Translations under genes and position numbers: made by a program
From: Flavobacterium endophyticum
GTDB lineage: Bacteria > Bacteroidota > Bacteroidia > Flavobacteriales > Flavobacteriaceae
Length of the DNA stretch: 64,000 bases
Assembly (NCBI RefSeq): GCF_003634455.1
Contig: NZ_RBLC01000001.1
Location: forward strand, 1,251,927-1,315,926
Reading direction: 5' to 3'
Shown: piece by piece, positions 16,674-25,360 of the stretch
Position numbering within the stretch: position 1 is the stretch's first letter
Layout of the letters: every line of letters begins with the position of its first letter
The notes under the pieces: model-generated
Database searches by the model: none
The model's input: the letters and a program-made list of their open reading frames with translations, nothing else
Told to the model about the DNA's origin: nothing

Positions 16674-16691
16674 CAATCCAATACTTAAAAC

Positions 16692-16787
16692 TATGATTGT
16701 GTTTGTTTTGGCCTAACCACTTTTTAGGCCGCCTTGATTAATAATTTTTTCCGTCGCCTTAAAAACAAGGTGTCGTTCACTATCATA
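16692..16787 (+). ncRNA. structured 5' leader of the MATE exporter, riboswitch-like
   Basis: Pairing read by eye: a closing helix TATGATTGTG (16692-16701) with CACTATCATA (16778-16787), 9 of 10 pairs; hairpin 1 GGCCTAA (16710-16716) with TTAGGCC (16724-16730); hairpin 2 CGTCGCCTT (16752-16760) with AAGGTGTCG (16767-16775), containing one T-T mismatch and one G-T pair. This is a three-way-junction layout. GCCTTG (16731-16736) can instead pair with CAAGGT (16766-16771), opposing hairpin 2. The closing helix ends 10 bases before the ATG. It matches no riboswitch class that I can name. Confidence 0.5.
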
Positions 16788-16797
16788 TTAAATAATC

Positions 16798-18225
16798 ATG
16801 ACACAATCAGAACAAAAACAAAGTTTTTTATCTCGCATATTTATTACAATTAAGCAATCTCTAAAAGGAGAGGCAGATTTCGATTATACCTCCGGAAATA
16901 TCCGCAAAGCAGTTATCCTATTGGCCATTCCTATGGTTTTGGAAATGATGATGGAATCTGTTTTTGCCTTGGTCGATTTGTATTTTGTCGGCCATCTCGA
17001 AAACAGCAGCTTTGCCATCCAGACTGTTGGCCTTACAGAATCTGTCTTGACAGTTATCTACTCCTTAGCCATCGGTTTAAGTATGGCCGCGACGGCTGTA
17101 GTCGCCAGAAGGATTGGTGAAAAAGATCCTGTAGCCGCATCCAAAGCTGGAATGCAAGCTGTTGTAATAGCAGTTGCCATCAATACTGTCATTAGCATTT
17201 TCGGATTTTTATACGCTACAGAAATATTAATGCTCATGGGAGCTTCTCCAGAAGCAGCACTCCATGGTACAAATTTTACAAGAATAATGATGGGCGGAAG
17301 CCTCTGCATCGTATTGTTGTTTCTTATAAACGGAATATTCAGAGGAGCTGGAAATGCTGCCATAGCAATGAAAAGCCTTTGGATTGCCAACATCTGCAAT
17401 ATTATCTTTTGTCCTATCTTAATCAATGGCTTCGGACCTATTCCTGCTTTTGGCTTAACTGGCGCAGCAATAGCAACAACAGCAGGAAGAAGCATCGGCG
17501 TACTATATCAGCTGTATCACTTATTTAATGGAAAAGGCATTTTAAAAATTGTCGCTTCTTATCTTATTCCAGACTGGAAACAAATCAAAGCGATAATCAA
17601 AGTAGCAGCTCCTGGAGTTTTACAGTTTGTCATTGCATCTTGTAGCTGGATTTTTCTAGCGAATCTTGTTGCCGTAACAGGTGGAGACCATGGTTCGGCT
17701 GGATATCAGACCGCTTTACGAATCATGATGTTCTTTATCCTTCCGGCTTGGGGACTAAGTAATGCTGCTGCGACTTTGGTCGGACAGAATCTAGGTGCTA
17801 AGCAGATTGAGAGGGCTGAAAAATCGGTAATGCAGACTGCAAAATACAATGTCATTTTCATGGCAACCATCATGGTGATTACGCTTTTGGGAGCCGAATA
17901 TATTGCTGGGTTCTTTACCAATGACCAAGGAGTGAAAGAAATCGCGGTAGAGGCTATCAGAATCATGAGTCTTGGCTATATTTTCTACGGAATCGGAATG
18001 GTTTTGATCAATACTTTTAATGGTGCCGGAGACACATGGACACCGACTTGGATTAATTTCTTCGGATTCTGGCTTTTCCAAATACCATTGGCCTATGTAT
18101 TGGCTAAAAAGCTAGGAATGGGACCTACAGGAGTATTTATGGCTGTGCCGATTGCAGAAACGGCCATCACCATTGCAGGTTACATTCTTTTCAAAAGAGG
18201 AAAATGGAAACGCATTGAAGTCTAA
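16798..18225 (+). CDS. MATE family efflux transporter
   Basis: A 475-residue multidrug and toxin extrusion protein, probably exchanging Na+ or H+ for cationic or other drugs at the inner membrane. Twelve transmembrane segments are apparent in two similar halves. Typical MATE segments are AVILLAIPMVLEMMMESVFALVDLYFVGHL, then GIFRGAGNAAIAMKS in the first half, and TLVGQNLGAKQIERAEKS with INTFNGAGDTWTPTWINF in the second. A hydrophilic N-terminus of about 35 residues precedes helix 1. It is monocistronic, with a structured leader before it and a terminator 10 bases after the stop. The substrate cannot be told from sequence. Confidence 0.93.
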   Translation: MTQSEQKQSFLSRIFITIKQSLKGEADFDYTSGNIRKAVILLAIPMVLEMMMESVFALVDLYFVGHLENSSFAIQTVGLTESVLTVIYSLAIGLSMAATAVVARRIGEKDPVAASKAGMQAVVIAVAINTVISIFGFLYATEILMLMGASPEAALHGTNFTRIMMGGSLCIVLLFLINGIFRGAGNAAIAMKSLWIANICNIIFCPILINGFGPIPAFGLTGAAIATTAGRSIGVLYQLYHLFNGKGILKIVASYLIPDWKQIKAIIKVAAPGVLQFVIASCSWIFLANLVAVTGGDHGSAGYQTALRIMMFFILPAWGLSNAAATLVGQNLGAKQIERAEKSVMQTAKYNVIFMATIMVITLLGAEYIAGFFTNDQGVKEIAVEAIRIMSLGYIFYGIGMVLINTFNGAGDTWTPTWINFFGFWLFQIPLAYVLAKKLGMGPTGVFMAVPIAETAITIAGYILFKRGKWKRIEV

Positions 18226-18234
18226 AACAAAAAA

Positions 18235-18263
18235 GGCCTCAGGGTTATGAATCCTGAGGTCTT
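18235..18263. terminator. bidirectional terminator between MATE and dusB
   Basis: CCTCAGG (18237-18243) pairs with CCTGAGG (18253-18259) around a 9-base loop, with A-rich and T-rich flanks serving both convergent genes. Confidence 0.75.
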
Positions 18264-18284
18264 CTTATTTATATAATTTTTTAT

Positions 18285-19277
18285 TTATACGAATTGGTAA
18301 CCGCCAAAAACTTCTTGGATTTCATCCAATGTTCTAAACAAGCCTTCGGCATCATCGGTTGTGACTAATTTTTGCTTGTATTCCTTAAAACCGGGAATGC
18401 CTTTGAAATAATTAGTATAATGCCTTCTCATTTCTACAATTCCGACTCTTTCTCCTTTCCAATCCATAGACCAAGTAAGATGGTTCCTCGCGGCCTCGAC
18501 CCTGTCTTCCATAGTCGGCTGCGCTAGTTTTTCACCAGTCTTGAAATAATGTTTGATTTCGTTAAAAATCCAAGGATATCCAATAGCCGCACGGCCAATC
18601 ATCATACCGTCAAGACCAAATCTATTTTTATATTCTAGTGCTTTTTCTGGAGAATCAATATCGCCATTGCCAAAGATAGGCATGGTAATTCTAGGATTAT
18701 TTTTGATTCGTTCAATATGTGTCCAGTCTGAATGGCCTTTATACATCTGGGCTCTTGTTCGAGCATGTACCGTTAAAGCCTGTACCCCAACATCTTGTAA
18801 TCTTTCGGCAACTTCATCAATATTAATGGAATTTTCATCCCAACCCAGCCTTGTTTTTACAGTTACTGGCAGGTGTGTGCTTTTGATTACAGCTTTGGTC
18901 AGACGAACCATCAAATCTATATCTTTCAAAACTCCGGCTCCGGCTCCTTTACATACTACTTTTTTGACAGGGCATCCGAAATTAATATCTACCAAATCAG
19001 GATTAACTGTTTCTACTATTTTGGCAGAAAGCGCCATTGCTTCTTCGTCGCCACCAAAAATCTGGATTCCTACTGGCCTTTCGTAGTCAAAAATATCGAG
19101 TTTCTGACGGCTTTTCATGGCATCACGGATTAGTCCTTCAGAAGAAATAAATTCGCTGTACATCAAATCCGCCCCATGAAGCTTGCACAATCTGCGGAAC
19201 GGCGGATCGCTTACGTCTTCCATAGGCGCTAAAAGTAAAGGGAAATCAGGTAATTCTATTTTGCCAATCTTGACCAT
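18285..19277 (-). CDS. dusB: tRNA-dihydrouridine synthase
   Basis: An FMN enzyme reducing uridine to dihydrouridine in the D-loop of tRNA, 330 residues. Motifs: N-terminal LLLAPMEDVSDPPFRRL, the catalytic Cys in INFGCPVKKVVCKGAGAGVL, VKTRLGWD, TVHARTRAQMYKG (FMN His) and GNGDIDSPEKALEY with MIGRAAIGYPWIF. The start is the ATG at 19275-19277. The upstream TTG extension lies in the -7 element at 19293-19300. It is convergent with the MATE gene. DusB-type is my best choice; the positional specificity is not provable here. Confidence 0.93.
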   Translation of the reverse strand: MVKIGKIELPDFPLLLAPMEDVSDPPFRRLCKLHGADLMYSEFISSEGLIRDAMKSRQKLDIFDYERPVGIQIFGGDEEAMALSAKIVETVNPDLVDINFGCPVKKVVCKGAGAGVLKDIDLMVRLTKAVIKSTHLPVTVKTRLGWDENSINIDEVAERLQDVGVQALTVHARTRAQMYKGHSDWTHIERIKNNPRITMPIFGNGDIDSPEKALEYKNRFGLDGMMIGRAAIGYPWIFNEIKHYFKTGEKLAQPTMEDRVEAARNHLTWSMDWKGERVGIVEMRRHYTNYFKGIPGFKEYKQKLVTTDDAEGLFRTLDEIQEVFGGYQFV

Positions 19278-19292
19278 CTTTTCATTTTGCTG

Positions 19293-19300
19293 CAAAATTA
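19293..19300 (-). promoter_or_regulatory. -7 promoter element for dusB
   Basis: Minus-strand TAATTTTG matches TAnnTTTG, 15 bases before the chosen ATG, leaving a leader of about 10 bases. Confidence 0.65.
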
Positions 19301-19361
19301 CGAAATTTTGATTTAATGAAACCCAACCTCATTTTCGGCATTCCAGCAACAAAACTTAATA

Positions 19362-19811
19362 TCAAATTGCTAGGAAAAATTTCTGGAAATTGAATGCGCC
19401 TGAGTGTTCTTTCCAATTAATCTTAAGGACTTCATTGAAAATTTTTCTCATATCTGAAAATTCGACCGGCTTATTGACATAAAGATTGGCGCCATTTTGA
19501 TAGGTGGCTTCCTTGTCTTTTTCTGAACTGGACGTTGAATAGATTACTACGGGAAGATTTTTATACTTTTCGTTCTTCCTGATTTCGATAAGACAGTCTA
19601 GGCCTGATAATAGCGGCATATTTAAATCCAAAAACAAGATATCGGGAAGTATGCTTTTGTCTTCTCCTCTAAGATAGTCAAGCATTTCTTTTCCTTTGGC
19701 AAACGAAAGCACCGATTTTATTTCGCTGAAATCATCGGCAACTTCCTTAAAAAGCAGGTGCTCTTCGTGGTCATCGTCCAAGAGAGCGATGGCTAATTTG
19801 TCTTTTTTCAT
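19362..19811 (-). CDS. single-domain response regulator (CheY-like)
   Basis: A stand-alone receiver of 149 residues with no output domain. It has the acidic cluster LLDDDHEEHLLF near residue 11, phospho-acceptor Asp62 in DILFLDLNMPLLSG, Thr/Ser in VIYSTSSSEKD, and the conserved Lys in LYVNKPVEFSDM. The sequence class is the one often partnered with phytochrome or PAS kinases (Rcp1-like), but no kinase is adjacent. I choose the ATG at 19809-19811 because the receiver starts right after it; the longer upstream version has no domain support. Confidence 0.88.
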   Translation of the reverse strand: MKKDKLAIALLDDDHEEHLLFKEVADDFSEIKSVLSFAKGKEMLDYLRGEDKSILPDILFLDLNMPLLSGLDCLIEIRKNEKYKNLPVVIYSTSSSEKDKEATYQNGANLYVNKPVEFSDMRKIFNEVLKINWKEHSGAFNFQKFFLAI

Positions 19812-19888
19812 AAGTAGGTTATTTATGTGGGGCATAAATGTGGCATGTAAAGTTAGCAAAAAACTCGTTTCTTGTTTCATTACAGCAA

Positions 19889-19920
19889 AAAAAAGACCGT
19901 GCCGTTGCACAGTCTTTTTT
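19889..19920 (-). terminator. intrinsic terminator after the L,D-transpeptidase gene
   Basis: AAAAAAGAC-C-GTGC-CGTT-GCAC-A-GTCTTTTTT forms a stem with one mismatch, 18 bases past the stop codon at 19938. Confidence 0.75.
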
Positions 19921-19937
19921 CTACATTTTTTTATGGT

Positions 19938-21512
19938 TTATTGCTTATAGAGCAAAGAAGCTAATCGGCTATCTCTGTTGTAGACATCGTCAAAAAAGCT
20001 CACGTTGCCTTCTTCATCGGCTGAAGCTGTAAAATAGGCTATATAAACAGGAATTTTCTTTTTCAGCGCATAACTGTTCTCTTTTCCAGCATGCATTGCT
20101 TTGTCTATTTTTTGAGGCGTCCAATTTTTATCGTCTTCCAAAATTGCTACGGCTAAATCTCTTGCTTTTTCAACACGTACACAACCGTGGCTAAAAGCTC
20201 TGCTTTCTTTATTGAATAGGCTTTTTGCAGGACTATCATGCAGATAGATATTGTTTGAATTCGGAAACATAAATTTCACCAATCCAAGAGAATTTTTATC
20301 ACCTGGCTTTTGACGTACTTTTCCGTTATTCCATTCCATGTTATGATTTGCGAGGTAATTTTTGTCTTTTGCCATTCCGGGCTTTATTTCTTTTTCAATG
20401 ATGCTTTTCGGAATATTCCAATAAGGACTAAAAACTAGATAGCTCATCTGGCCGCTAAAGACAACTGTCTTATTCATTTCTTTTCCAACGACAACATTCG
20501 ATTCTAACTTTACCTTTCCGTCTTTGAAATAGCGTACTCTGTAGGAAGGAATGTTCACGGCGATGTATTCGCCATCTTTAGTATAATCCGTAGAAATCCA
20601 ACGGCAGCGCTCCATATTTACCACAATAGATTTAATCCTATCTTGAACAGAAACATTCAAATGCTTGATCAAATCTGGCGTAATAAGATTGTCCATTTCG
20701 CGAGCATTTCTTTTTTTATAGCCCGTAAGTCCTTGCAAAAGTTCCTCGTCAAATTGGCTTTTTCCAGAATCTTTGCTTAAATCACCTGAAACAAAAAGCC
20801 TTTTCCTAACCTGCGCGATAGTCTTAGAGCTGTCACCAGGCTTAAGGGATTTGACGCCTGCTTCCATCTCGATTGTTCCCCAGCCGCCTTTTTTTTCAAT
20901 TTCTCTATAGTGCTGCAAGCCTTTTTTTAGGTTGTAGTAAAGCGGCATTAATTCTGAATCATCTTTTTTGAGAAGATTCGGGTCTTTCATAAGCGTGTCT
21001 AGGTAAGAAACATACGAGCCTTTCTCTCGTGGCAGATACCAACCGGTCTCCCTACTTTCTTTTGGATCTATGCCATGAAGAACATTTTTAGCATAGAAAA
21101 AATACATAGATGAAATCAGCAACTCCGAATACAAATCTGGATCGCTTTTTTCTTTGGCTTCGTAAAAAAGATCGTTTATCTGTCCCTTGTAGGGAATTTG
21201 ATTCTGAACTCCTTCTGATTTTATCTGATTGACTTTATCAAACAAGACTTCGGCAAATTCGATAAGTCCATCACGATCGTACCAGATATAATGGTAATCG
21301 TGTTTTTTATAAAGCTCGTTTATTTCGGGCTGAAATTCTTTAAAATCAGGATATTTTGAAAAAAATCCAGCTATTTTGGTACTGTCAAAATGAATTGCAT
21401 TTTCTTCTGCGTGGACATCAATGCCGGAAAGATCCTTGTCTTTCTTCTTGCAGGATGTTACCGAAAGCAGGCAGGCTAAACTAAAGGCTATTATTGAAAT
21501 TACTTTTTTCAT
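19938..21512 (-). CDS. YcbB/LdtD-like L,D-transpeptidase lipoprotein
   Basis: A 524-residue cell-wall enzyme that cross-links peptidoglycan stems at 3-3 positions or attaches proteins to them. It begins with a lipoprotein signal (LLSVTSC, Cys21). An N-terminal scaffold domain of about 190 residues contains the family segment HDYHYIWYDRDGLIEF. A degenerate peptidoglycan-binding part follows (SSKTIAQVRKRL), then the YkuD catalytic domain with ERCRWISTDY, YLHDSPAKSLFNKESRAFSHGCVRV and catalytic Cys444. This is the YcbB architecture. The start is the ATG at 21510-21512. The terminator and gaps on both sides suggest a single-gene unit. Confidence 0.92.
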   Translation of the reverse strand: MKKVISIIAFSLACLLSVTSCKKKDKDLSGIDVHAEENAIHFDSTKIAGFFSKYPDFKEFQPEINELYKKHDYHYIWYDRDGLIEFAEVLFDKVNQIKSEGVQNQIPYKGQINDLFYEAKEKSDPDLYSELLISSMYFFYAKNVLHGIDPKESRETGWYLPREKGSYVSYLDTLMKDPNLLKKDDSELMPLYYNLKKGLQHYREIEKKGGWGTIEMEAGVKSLKPGDSSKTIAQVRKRLFVSGDLSKDSGKSQFDEELLQGLTGYKKRNAREMDNLITPDLIKHLNVSVQDRIKSIVVNMERCRWISTDYTKDGEYIAVNIPSYRVRYFKDGKVKLESNVVVGKEMNKTVVFSGQMSYLVFSPYWNIPKSIIEKEIKPGMAKDKNYLANHNMEWNNGKVRQKPGDKNSLGLVKFMFPNSNNIYLHDSPAKSLFNKESRAFSHGCVRVEKARDLAVAILEDDKNWTPQKIDKAMHAGKENSYALKKKIPVYIAYFTASADEEGNVSFFDDVYNRDSRLASLLYKQ

Positions 21513-21862
21513 GAGGTTTGTTCTTTTTACTAAATATAGGAAATTTATCTTTGGATTAAAACCTTTGTGCCCAAACAAGCCTGATTTTAACTCAAATTTG
21601 ACAAATCTTGGCTCCGATTCTTGCTAAAAATTCCCCTTTCAACTTAACAACTAAAAAACTATATTTGCCGATTAAATCCTTACCTTTAAGGAAATAAAGC
21701 GGTAAGCGAAGAAAAGAGCTCGTTTTAAGCATTGTTTTTTTCGTGAATGCGTGAAGGATTGGACGAAAATCCTTTTTCTTTTTTTCTTTAAAAAAGAAAA
21801 AGATTGGAGGGAAAGCCTGACCCTTGAGGTCACGCCCAAATTAAATTTGATATAAAACGAAG
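21513..21862. other. intergenic region between the transpeptidase gene and lepA
   Basis: About 350 bases between divergent genes. It holds a REP-like flavobacterial element at 21743-21838. The rest is AT-rich. No consensus -7 element close to lepA is evident. Confidence 0.5.
21743..21838. repeat. REP-like intergenic element
   Basis: GCGTGAAGGATTGGACG, a long T/A hairpin (CCTTTTTCTTTTTTTCTTT with AAAAAAGAAAAAGATT), then GGGAAAGCCTGACCCTTGAG and GTCACGCCC. The block resembles a dispersed repeat I recall from flavobacterial intergenic regions. It is the only copy in this window. Confidence 0.5.
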
Positions 21863-23659
21863 ATGAAACATATTAGGAATTTTTGCATTATTGCACATAT
21901 CGACCACGGAAAAAGTACGCTTGCTGACCGTTTGCTTGGAGCAACACAAACTGTCACGGCTCGTGAAGAAAAAGCCCAATTGCTTGACAACATGGACTTG
22001 GAGCGCGAGCGAGGCATTACTATCAAGAGCCACGCAATTCAAATGGAATATCGTTATAAAGGTGAAGATTATATCTTGAACCTGATCGATACTCCGGGAC
22101 ACGTCGATTTTTCGTATGAAGTTTCTCGTTCGATTGCGGCTTGCGAAGGTGCGCTTTTGATTGTTGATGCCGCACAAAGCATCCAGGCACAGACTATTTC
22201 TAATCTATACCTGGCTTTGGAAAACGACTTGGAGATTATTCCTGTTTTGAACAAAGTAGATTTGCCAAGTGCTAATCCGGAAGAAGTCAGCGATGATATC
22301 GTGGATTTGTTAGGATGCAAATTAGAAGAAATCATCCATGCCTCTGGAAAAACCGGATTTGGCGTTGAAAATATCTTGTCGGCAATTATTGAGCGAATTC
22401 CTCCTCCAAAAGGAGATCCAGAAGAACCGCTTCAAGCATTGATTTTTGACTCGGTTTATAATCCTTTTAGAGGGATTGAGGTAATCTTTAGGGTTATCAA
22501 CGGACAGATCAAAAAAGGCCAAAAAATCAAATTTATGGCTACTGGCAATGAATATTTTGCCGATGAAATTGGTACACTTAAGCTAAACCAAGTTCCAAAA
22601 CAGGTGATTTCTGCAGGTGATGTTGGTTATCTGATTTCTGGAATTAAAGAAGCTAAGGAGGTAAAAGTTGGTGATACGCTAACAGATGCCAAAACGCCGA
22701 CAACCAATATGATTACAGGATTCGAAGATGTAAAACCAATGGTTTTCGCTGGAATTTATCCTGTAGATACGGAAGATTATGAAGACTTGAGAGCTTCGAT
22801 GGAGAAACTGCAGCTGAACGATGCTTCTTTAGTATTTGTTCCTGAAAGTTCTGCAGCATTAGGATTCGGTTTCCGTTGCGGATTCTTAGGAATGCTTCAC
22901 ATGGAAATCATCCAAGAACGATTGGAACGTGAATTCGACATGACCGTAATTACTACGGTTCCTAACGTTTCGTATCTGGCGTATACCAAAAAAGACCCAG
23001 AAACTGGTTTTATAGTAAACAATCCTTCCGACCTTCCTGAGCCTTCAAGGCTGGATCGTGTTGAAGAACCGTTCATCAAGGCTACAATTATTACAAAATC
23101 TGACTTTGTCGGAAACGTAATGTCGCTATGTATTGAAAAACGCGGTATTATCACGAACCAAACCTATTTGACGACAGATCGTGTTGAATTGACATTTGAT
23201 ATGCCATTGGCCGAAATCGTATTTGATTTTTATGACCGTTTGAAAACGGTTTCAAAAGGATATGCTTCGTTTGACTATTCTCCAATCGGAATGCGTACTT
23301 CTAAGTTGGTAAAACTGGATATTTTATTGAATGCACAGGGTGTTGATGCGCTTTCTGCTTTGATCCACGAAGACAATGCTTATAATATCGGTAAGAAAAT
23401 GACCGAAAAGCTACGTGAACTGATTCCAAGACAGCAGTTTGACATTCCGATCCAAGCTGCGATTGGTGCTAAGATTATTGCCCGTGAAACAATCAAAGCC
23501 TTAAGAAAAGACGTTACTGCAAAATGTTACGGTGGAGATATTTCTCGTAAACGTAAGCTATTGGAGAAACAGAAAAAAGGTAAAAAACGTATGAGACAGG
23601 TTGGTAACGTTGAAATTCCGCAAGAAGCTTTTATGGCGGTTTTAAAACTAAACGACTAG
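21863..23659 (+). CDS. lepA: elongation factor 4 (back-translocating GTPase)
   Basis: LepA/EF4 is a ribosome-associated GTPase, 598 residues, the usual length. GTPase motifs: G1 [16 protein letters not shown]2 region [13 protein letters not shown]3 [12 protein letters not shown] and G4 [10 protein letters not shown]. The LepA-specific C-terminal domain is visible as [39 protein letters not shown] and [29 protein letters not shown]. The ATG at 21863 gives the usual short N-terminus [17 protein letters not shown]. It ends before a good terminator at 23683. Confidence 0.97.
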   Translation: MKHIRNFCIIAHIDHGKSTLADRLLGATQTVTAREEKAQLLDNMDLERERGITIKSHAIQMEYRYKGEDYILNLIDTPGHVDFSYEVSRSIAACEGALLIVDAAQSIQAQTISNLYLALENDLEIIPVLNKVDLPSANPEEVSDDIVDLLGCKLEEIIHASGKTGFGVENILSAIIERIPPPKGDPEEPLQALIFDSVYNPFRGIEVIFRVINGQIKKGQKIKFMATGNEYFADEIGTLKLNQVPKQVISAGDVGYLISGIKEAKEVKVGDTLTDAKTPTTNMITGFEDVKPMVFAGIYPVDTEDYEDLRASMEKLQLNDASLVFVPESSAALGFGFRCGFLGMLHMEIIQERLEREFDMTVITTVPNVSYLAYTKKDPETGFIVNNPSDLPEPSRLDRVEEPFIKATIITKSDFVGNVMSLCIEKRGIITNQTYLTTDRVELTFDMPLAEIVFDFYDRLKTVSKGYASFDYSPIGMRTSKLVKLDILLNAQGVDALSALIHEDNAYNIGKKMTEKLRELIPRQQFDIPIQAAIGAKIIARETIKALRKDVTAKCYGGDISRKRKLLEKQKKGKKRMRQVGNVEIPQEAFMAVLKLND

Positions 23660-23682
23660 TTCTAAAAATAAAAAAAAGAGAG

Positions 23683-23716
23683 AAACCTCGACAGCGAAAG
23701 TTGCCGAGGTTTTTTG
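23683..23716 (+). terminator. intrinsic terminator of lepA
   Basis: AAACCTCG (23683-23690) pairs with CGAGGTTT (23705-23712) and is followed by a T-run. Confidence 0.75.
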
Positions 23717-23724
23717 TTTTGGCG

Positions 23725-23732
23725 TATATTTG
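23725..23732 (+). promoter_or_regulatory. -7 promoter element for the WYL regulator
   Basis: TATATTTG matches TAnnTTTG, 22 bases before the ATG at 23755. Confidence 0.6.
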
Positions 23733-23754
23733 ATTTGGCAAATAGTTTTCAATT

Positions 23755-24717
23755 ATGATGGACGAGTCTCCAAAAAGGTTTGACAGGATTGTAGCGATTC
23801 TTATCCAACTGCAATCCAAAAAAATCATCAAGGCGCATGAACTGGCAGATCGCTTTGAAGTGAGCCTGCGCACCATTTATCGCGATATCCGCACTTTAGA
23901 AGCTTCTGGAGTTCCGATATATAGCGAAGCTGGCGTTGGCTATTCTTTGTTGGAAGGCTACCGATTGCCACCCGTAATGTTTACGAGAGAAGAAGCCAGC
24001 AGTTTTATAGCGGCTGAAAAGCTTATGGAAAAATTTACGGACAAGGAATTGCGAAGCCATTACACCTCAGCGGCATTCAAGCTAAAGGCCGTATTACAAA
24101 GTTCTGACAAAGACTGGGTTTCAACAATTGAGTCGAATGTCTTGATGCAGCCTACTGGAAAATTATTTAATGAAAAAGTTCCGAATACACTGGCAGTACT
24201 TTTTAAAAGTATTGCAGAAAAAACTCAAATCATATTATTATACCAAGCAATAGAAGCTGACGACACGACTGAAAGGCTTATAGAACCTGTTGGAGTCTTT
24301 CACGAAAATGACAATTGGTATACGCTCGGCTTTTGCCATTTGCGCAAAGATTACAGACAGTTCAGGGCAGACCGAATTCATCAAATCAAGACGACTGACA
24401 AGCCTTTCACGCTTGAGCATCCTGATTTAGAAACGTACATGCAAAAGGATCAGCAAAAATTCAGCACAACCCAAGTAAGGATTTTGGTTCCGAGAAAAAT
24501 ATCAAGGTATATTTCTTCGCAGAAAAAACATTATGGATTTGTCTCGCAGAAAGAAGTAGAAGACGGAAAAGTAGAAATGACCTTTATGTCACGCGATATC
24601 GAAGAAGGCTTTCCGAGATGGTATATGATGTTTGGCGATTATGGAACGATACTTGAACCCGAAAGATTAAAAGAACGGGTTCTGGAATTAATTTCCAAAA
24701 CCCGATCTAGACTATAG
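23755..24717 (+). CDS. HTH/WYL-domain transcriptional regulator (YafY type)
   Basis: A 320-residue DNA-binding regulator. Residues 5-60 are a DeoR-like winged HTH (RFDRIVAILIQLQSKKIIKAHELADRF, SLRTIYRDIRTLEASGVPI). The middle has EAGVGYSLLEGYRLPPVMFT, and a WYL ligand-binding domain lies near 145-215 (NWYTLGFCHLRKDYRQFRADRI). A C-terminal WCX-like segment ends the protein. WYL domains are thought to sense nucleic acids or nucleotides. The ATG at 23755 is followed by a second ATG, so the start is uncertain by one codon. Its 3' end overlaps the convergent DinB-like gene by 6 bases, so they may be functionally linked, but that is inference. Confidence 0.9.
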   Translation: MMDESPKRFDRIVAILIQLQSKKIIKAHELADRFEVSLRTIYRDIRTLEASGVPIYSEAGVGYSLLEGYRLPPVMFTREEASSFIAAEKLMEKFTDKELRSHYTSAAFKLKAVLQSSDKDWVSTIESNVLMQPTGKLFNEKVPNTLAVLFKSIAEKTQIILLYQAIEADDTTERLIEPVGVFHENDNWYTLGFCHLRKDYRQFRADRIHQIKTTDKPFTLEHPDLETYMQKDQQKFSTTQVRILVPRKISRYISSQKKHYGFVSQKEVEDGKVEMTFMSRDIEEGFPRWYMMFGDYGTILEPERLKERVLELISKTRSRL

Positions 24718-25203
24718 TTCTCTTTCCCAAAAAAATGGCGGTTGGATATTCAAGGCTCTTAGATAAACGTAGCCTTGTCCTCTGTGGTGAATTTCGTTAT
24801 CGATAAAATAAAAGATATTATCAATAATCGGAAATTCATACTGTCCAAAAAGGTTGAATCTTTGGCTGAAATCTGCAACATCCAGCATATTCCAGTACGT
24901 ATTGATTTCTTCGGTCGCTTCATCCCATTTGCTCAAATAATCAGCTTTTGTGGTTCCGATATCTAATTTTTCTGCATACGGTTTTACATCGCGATTCACG
25001 ATTCCTTTCATAGCTGGAGCACCGATTGCCAAAAGTTCCGAAGTTAGCTGTGCAAAGGTTCTCATTCCTCCTATAGAGAACTCAAAAAAGTCTTTTTCTG
25101 GAAAAGCTTCAATGACACGACGAGTTAAGGCACGGTGTCCTTGCCAATGTTTTAATAAATTTTCTTTCGTAATTACCTGTGGTCCTAGAGCTGTTGCATT
25201 CAT
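24712..25203 (-). CDS. DinB-like putative metal-dependent protein
   Basis: A 163-residue four-helix-bundle protein of the DinB/YfiT superfamily, possibly thiol-dependent or a damage-inducible hydrolase; the reaction is unknown. Three histidines expected to hold a metal are visible: the first in LLKHWQGHRALTRRV, and two adjacent in DNEIHHRGQGYVYLR. TFAQLTSELLAIG forms part of the bundle. The start is the ATG at 25201-25203, with TAACTTTG (25232-25239) as the -7 element about 30 bases upstream. It is convergent with and overlaps the WYL regulator end by 6 bases. Confidence 0.87.
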   Translation of the reverse strand: MNATALGPQVITKENLLKHWQGHRALTRRVIEAFPEKDFFEFSIGGMRTFAQLTSELLAIGAPAMKGIVNRDVKPYAEKLDIGTTKADYLSKWDEATEEINTYWNMLDVADFSQRFNLFGQYEFPIIDNIFYFIDNEIHHRGQGYVYLRALNIQPPFFWEREL

Positions 25204-25231
25204 AATTTCTTGTTTTTTATTGTTTACATGA

Positions 25232-25239
25232 CAAAGTTA
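25232..25239 (-). promoter_or_regulatory. -7 promoter element for the DinB-like gene
   Basis: Minus-strand TAACTTTG matches TAnnTTTG. Confidence 0.6.
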
Positions 25240-25309
25240 AACAGGGCTTGTGACAACAGTTTGTCAGCAGTATTTTCAAATTTTAAAAAATTTTAATTTG
25301 CATAAAAAA

Positions 25310-25333
25310 GCCTGCAGTCAAATGAGCTGCAGG
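25310..25333 (-). terminator. intrinsic terminator of the ABC/M1 operon
   Basis: GCCTGCAG (25310-25317) pairs with CTGCAGGC (25326-25333); on the minus strand a T-rich run follows. It lies 28 bases past the stop at 25361. Confidence 0.8.
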
Positions 25334-25360
25334 CCTTATTATTACTGAAGAAATTGCTTT

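Noticed and set aside
16692..16787. Intrinsic terminator of the upstream permease gene
   Set aside because: The hairpins lack a 3' T-run of the usual kind at hairpin 1, a promoter lies between the permease stop and the structure, and the closing helix has no role in a terminator.
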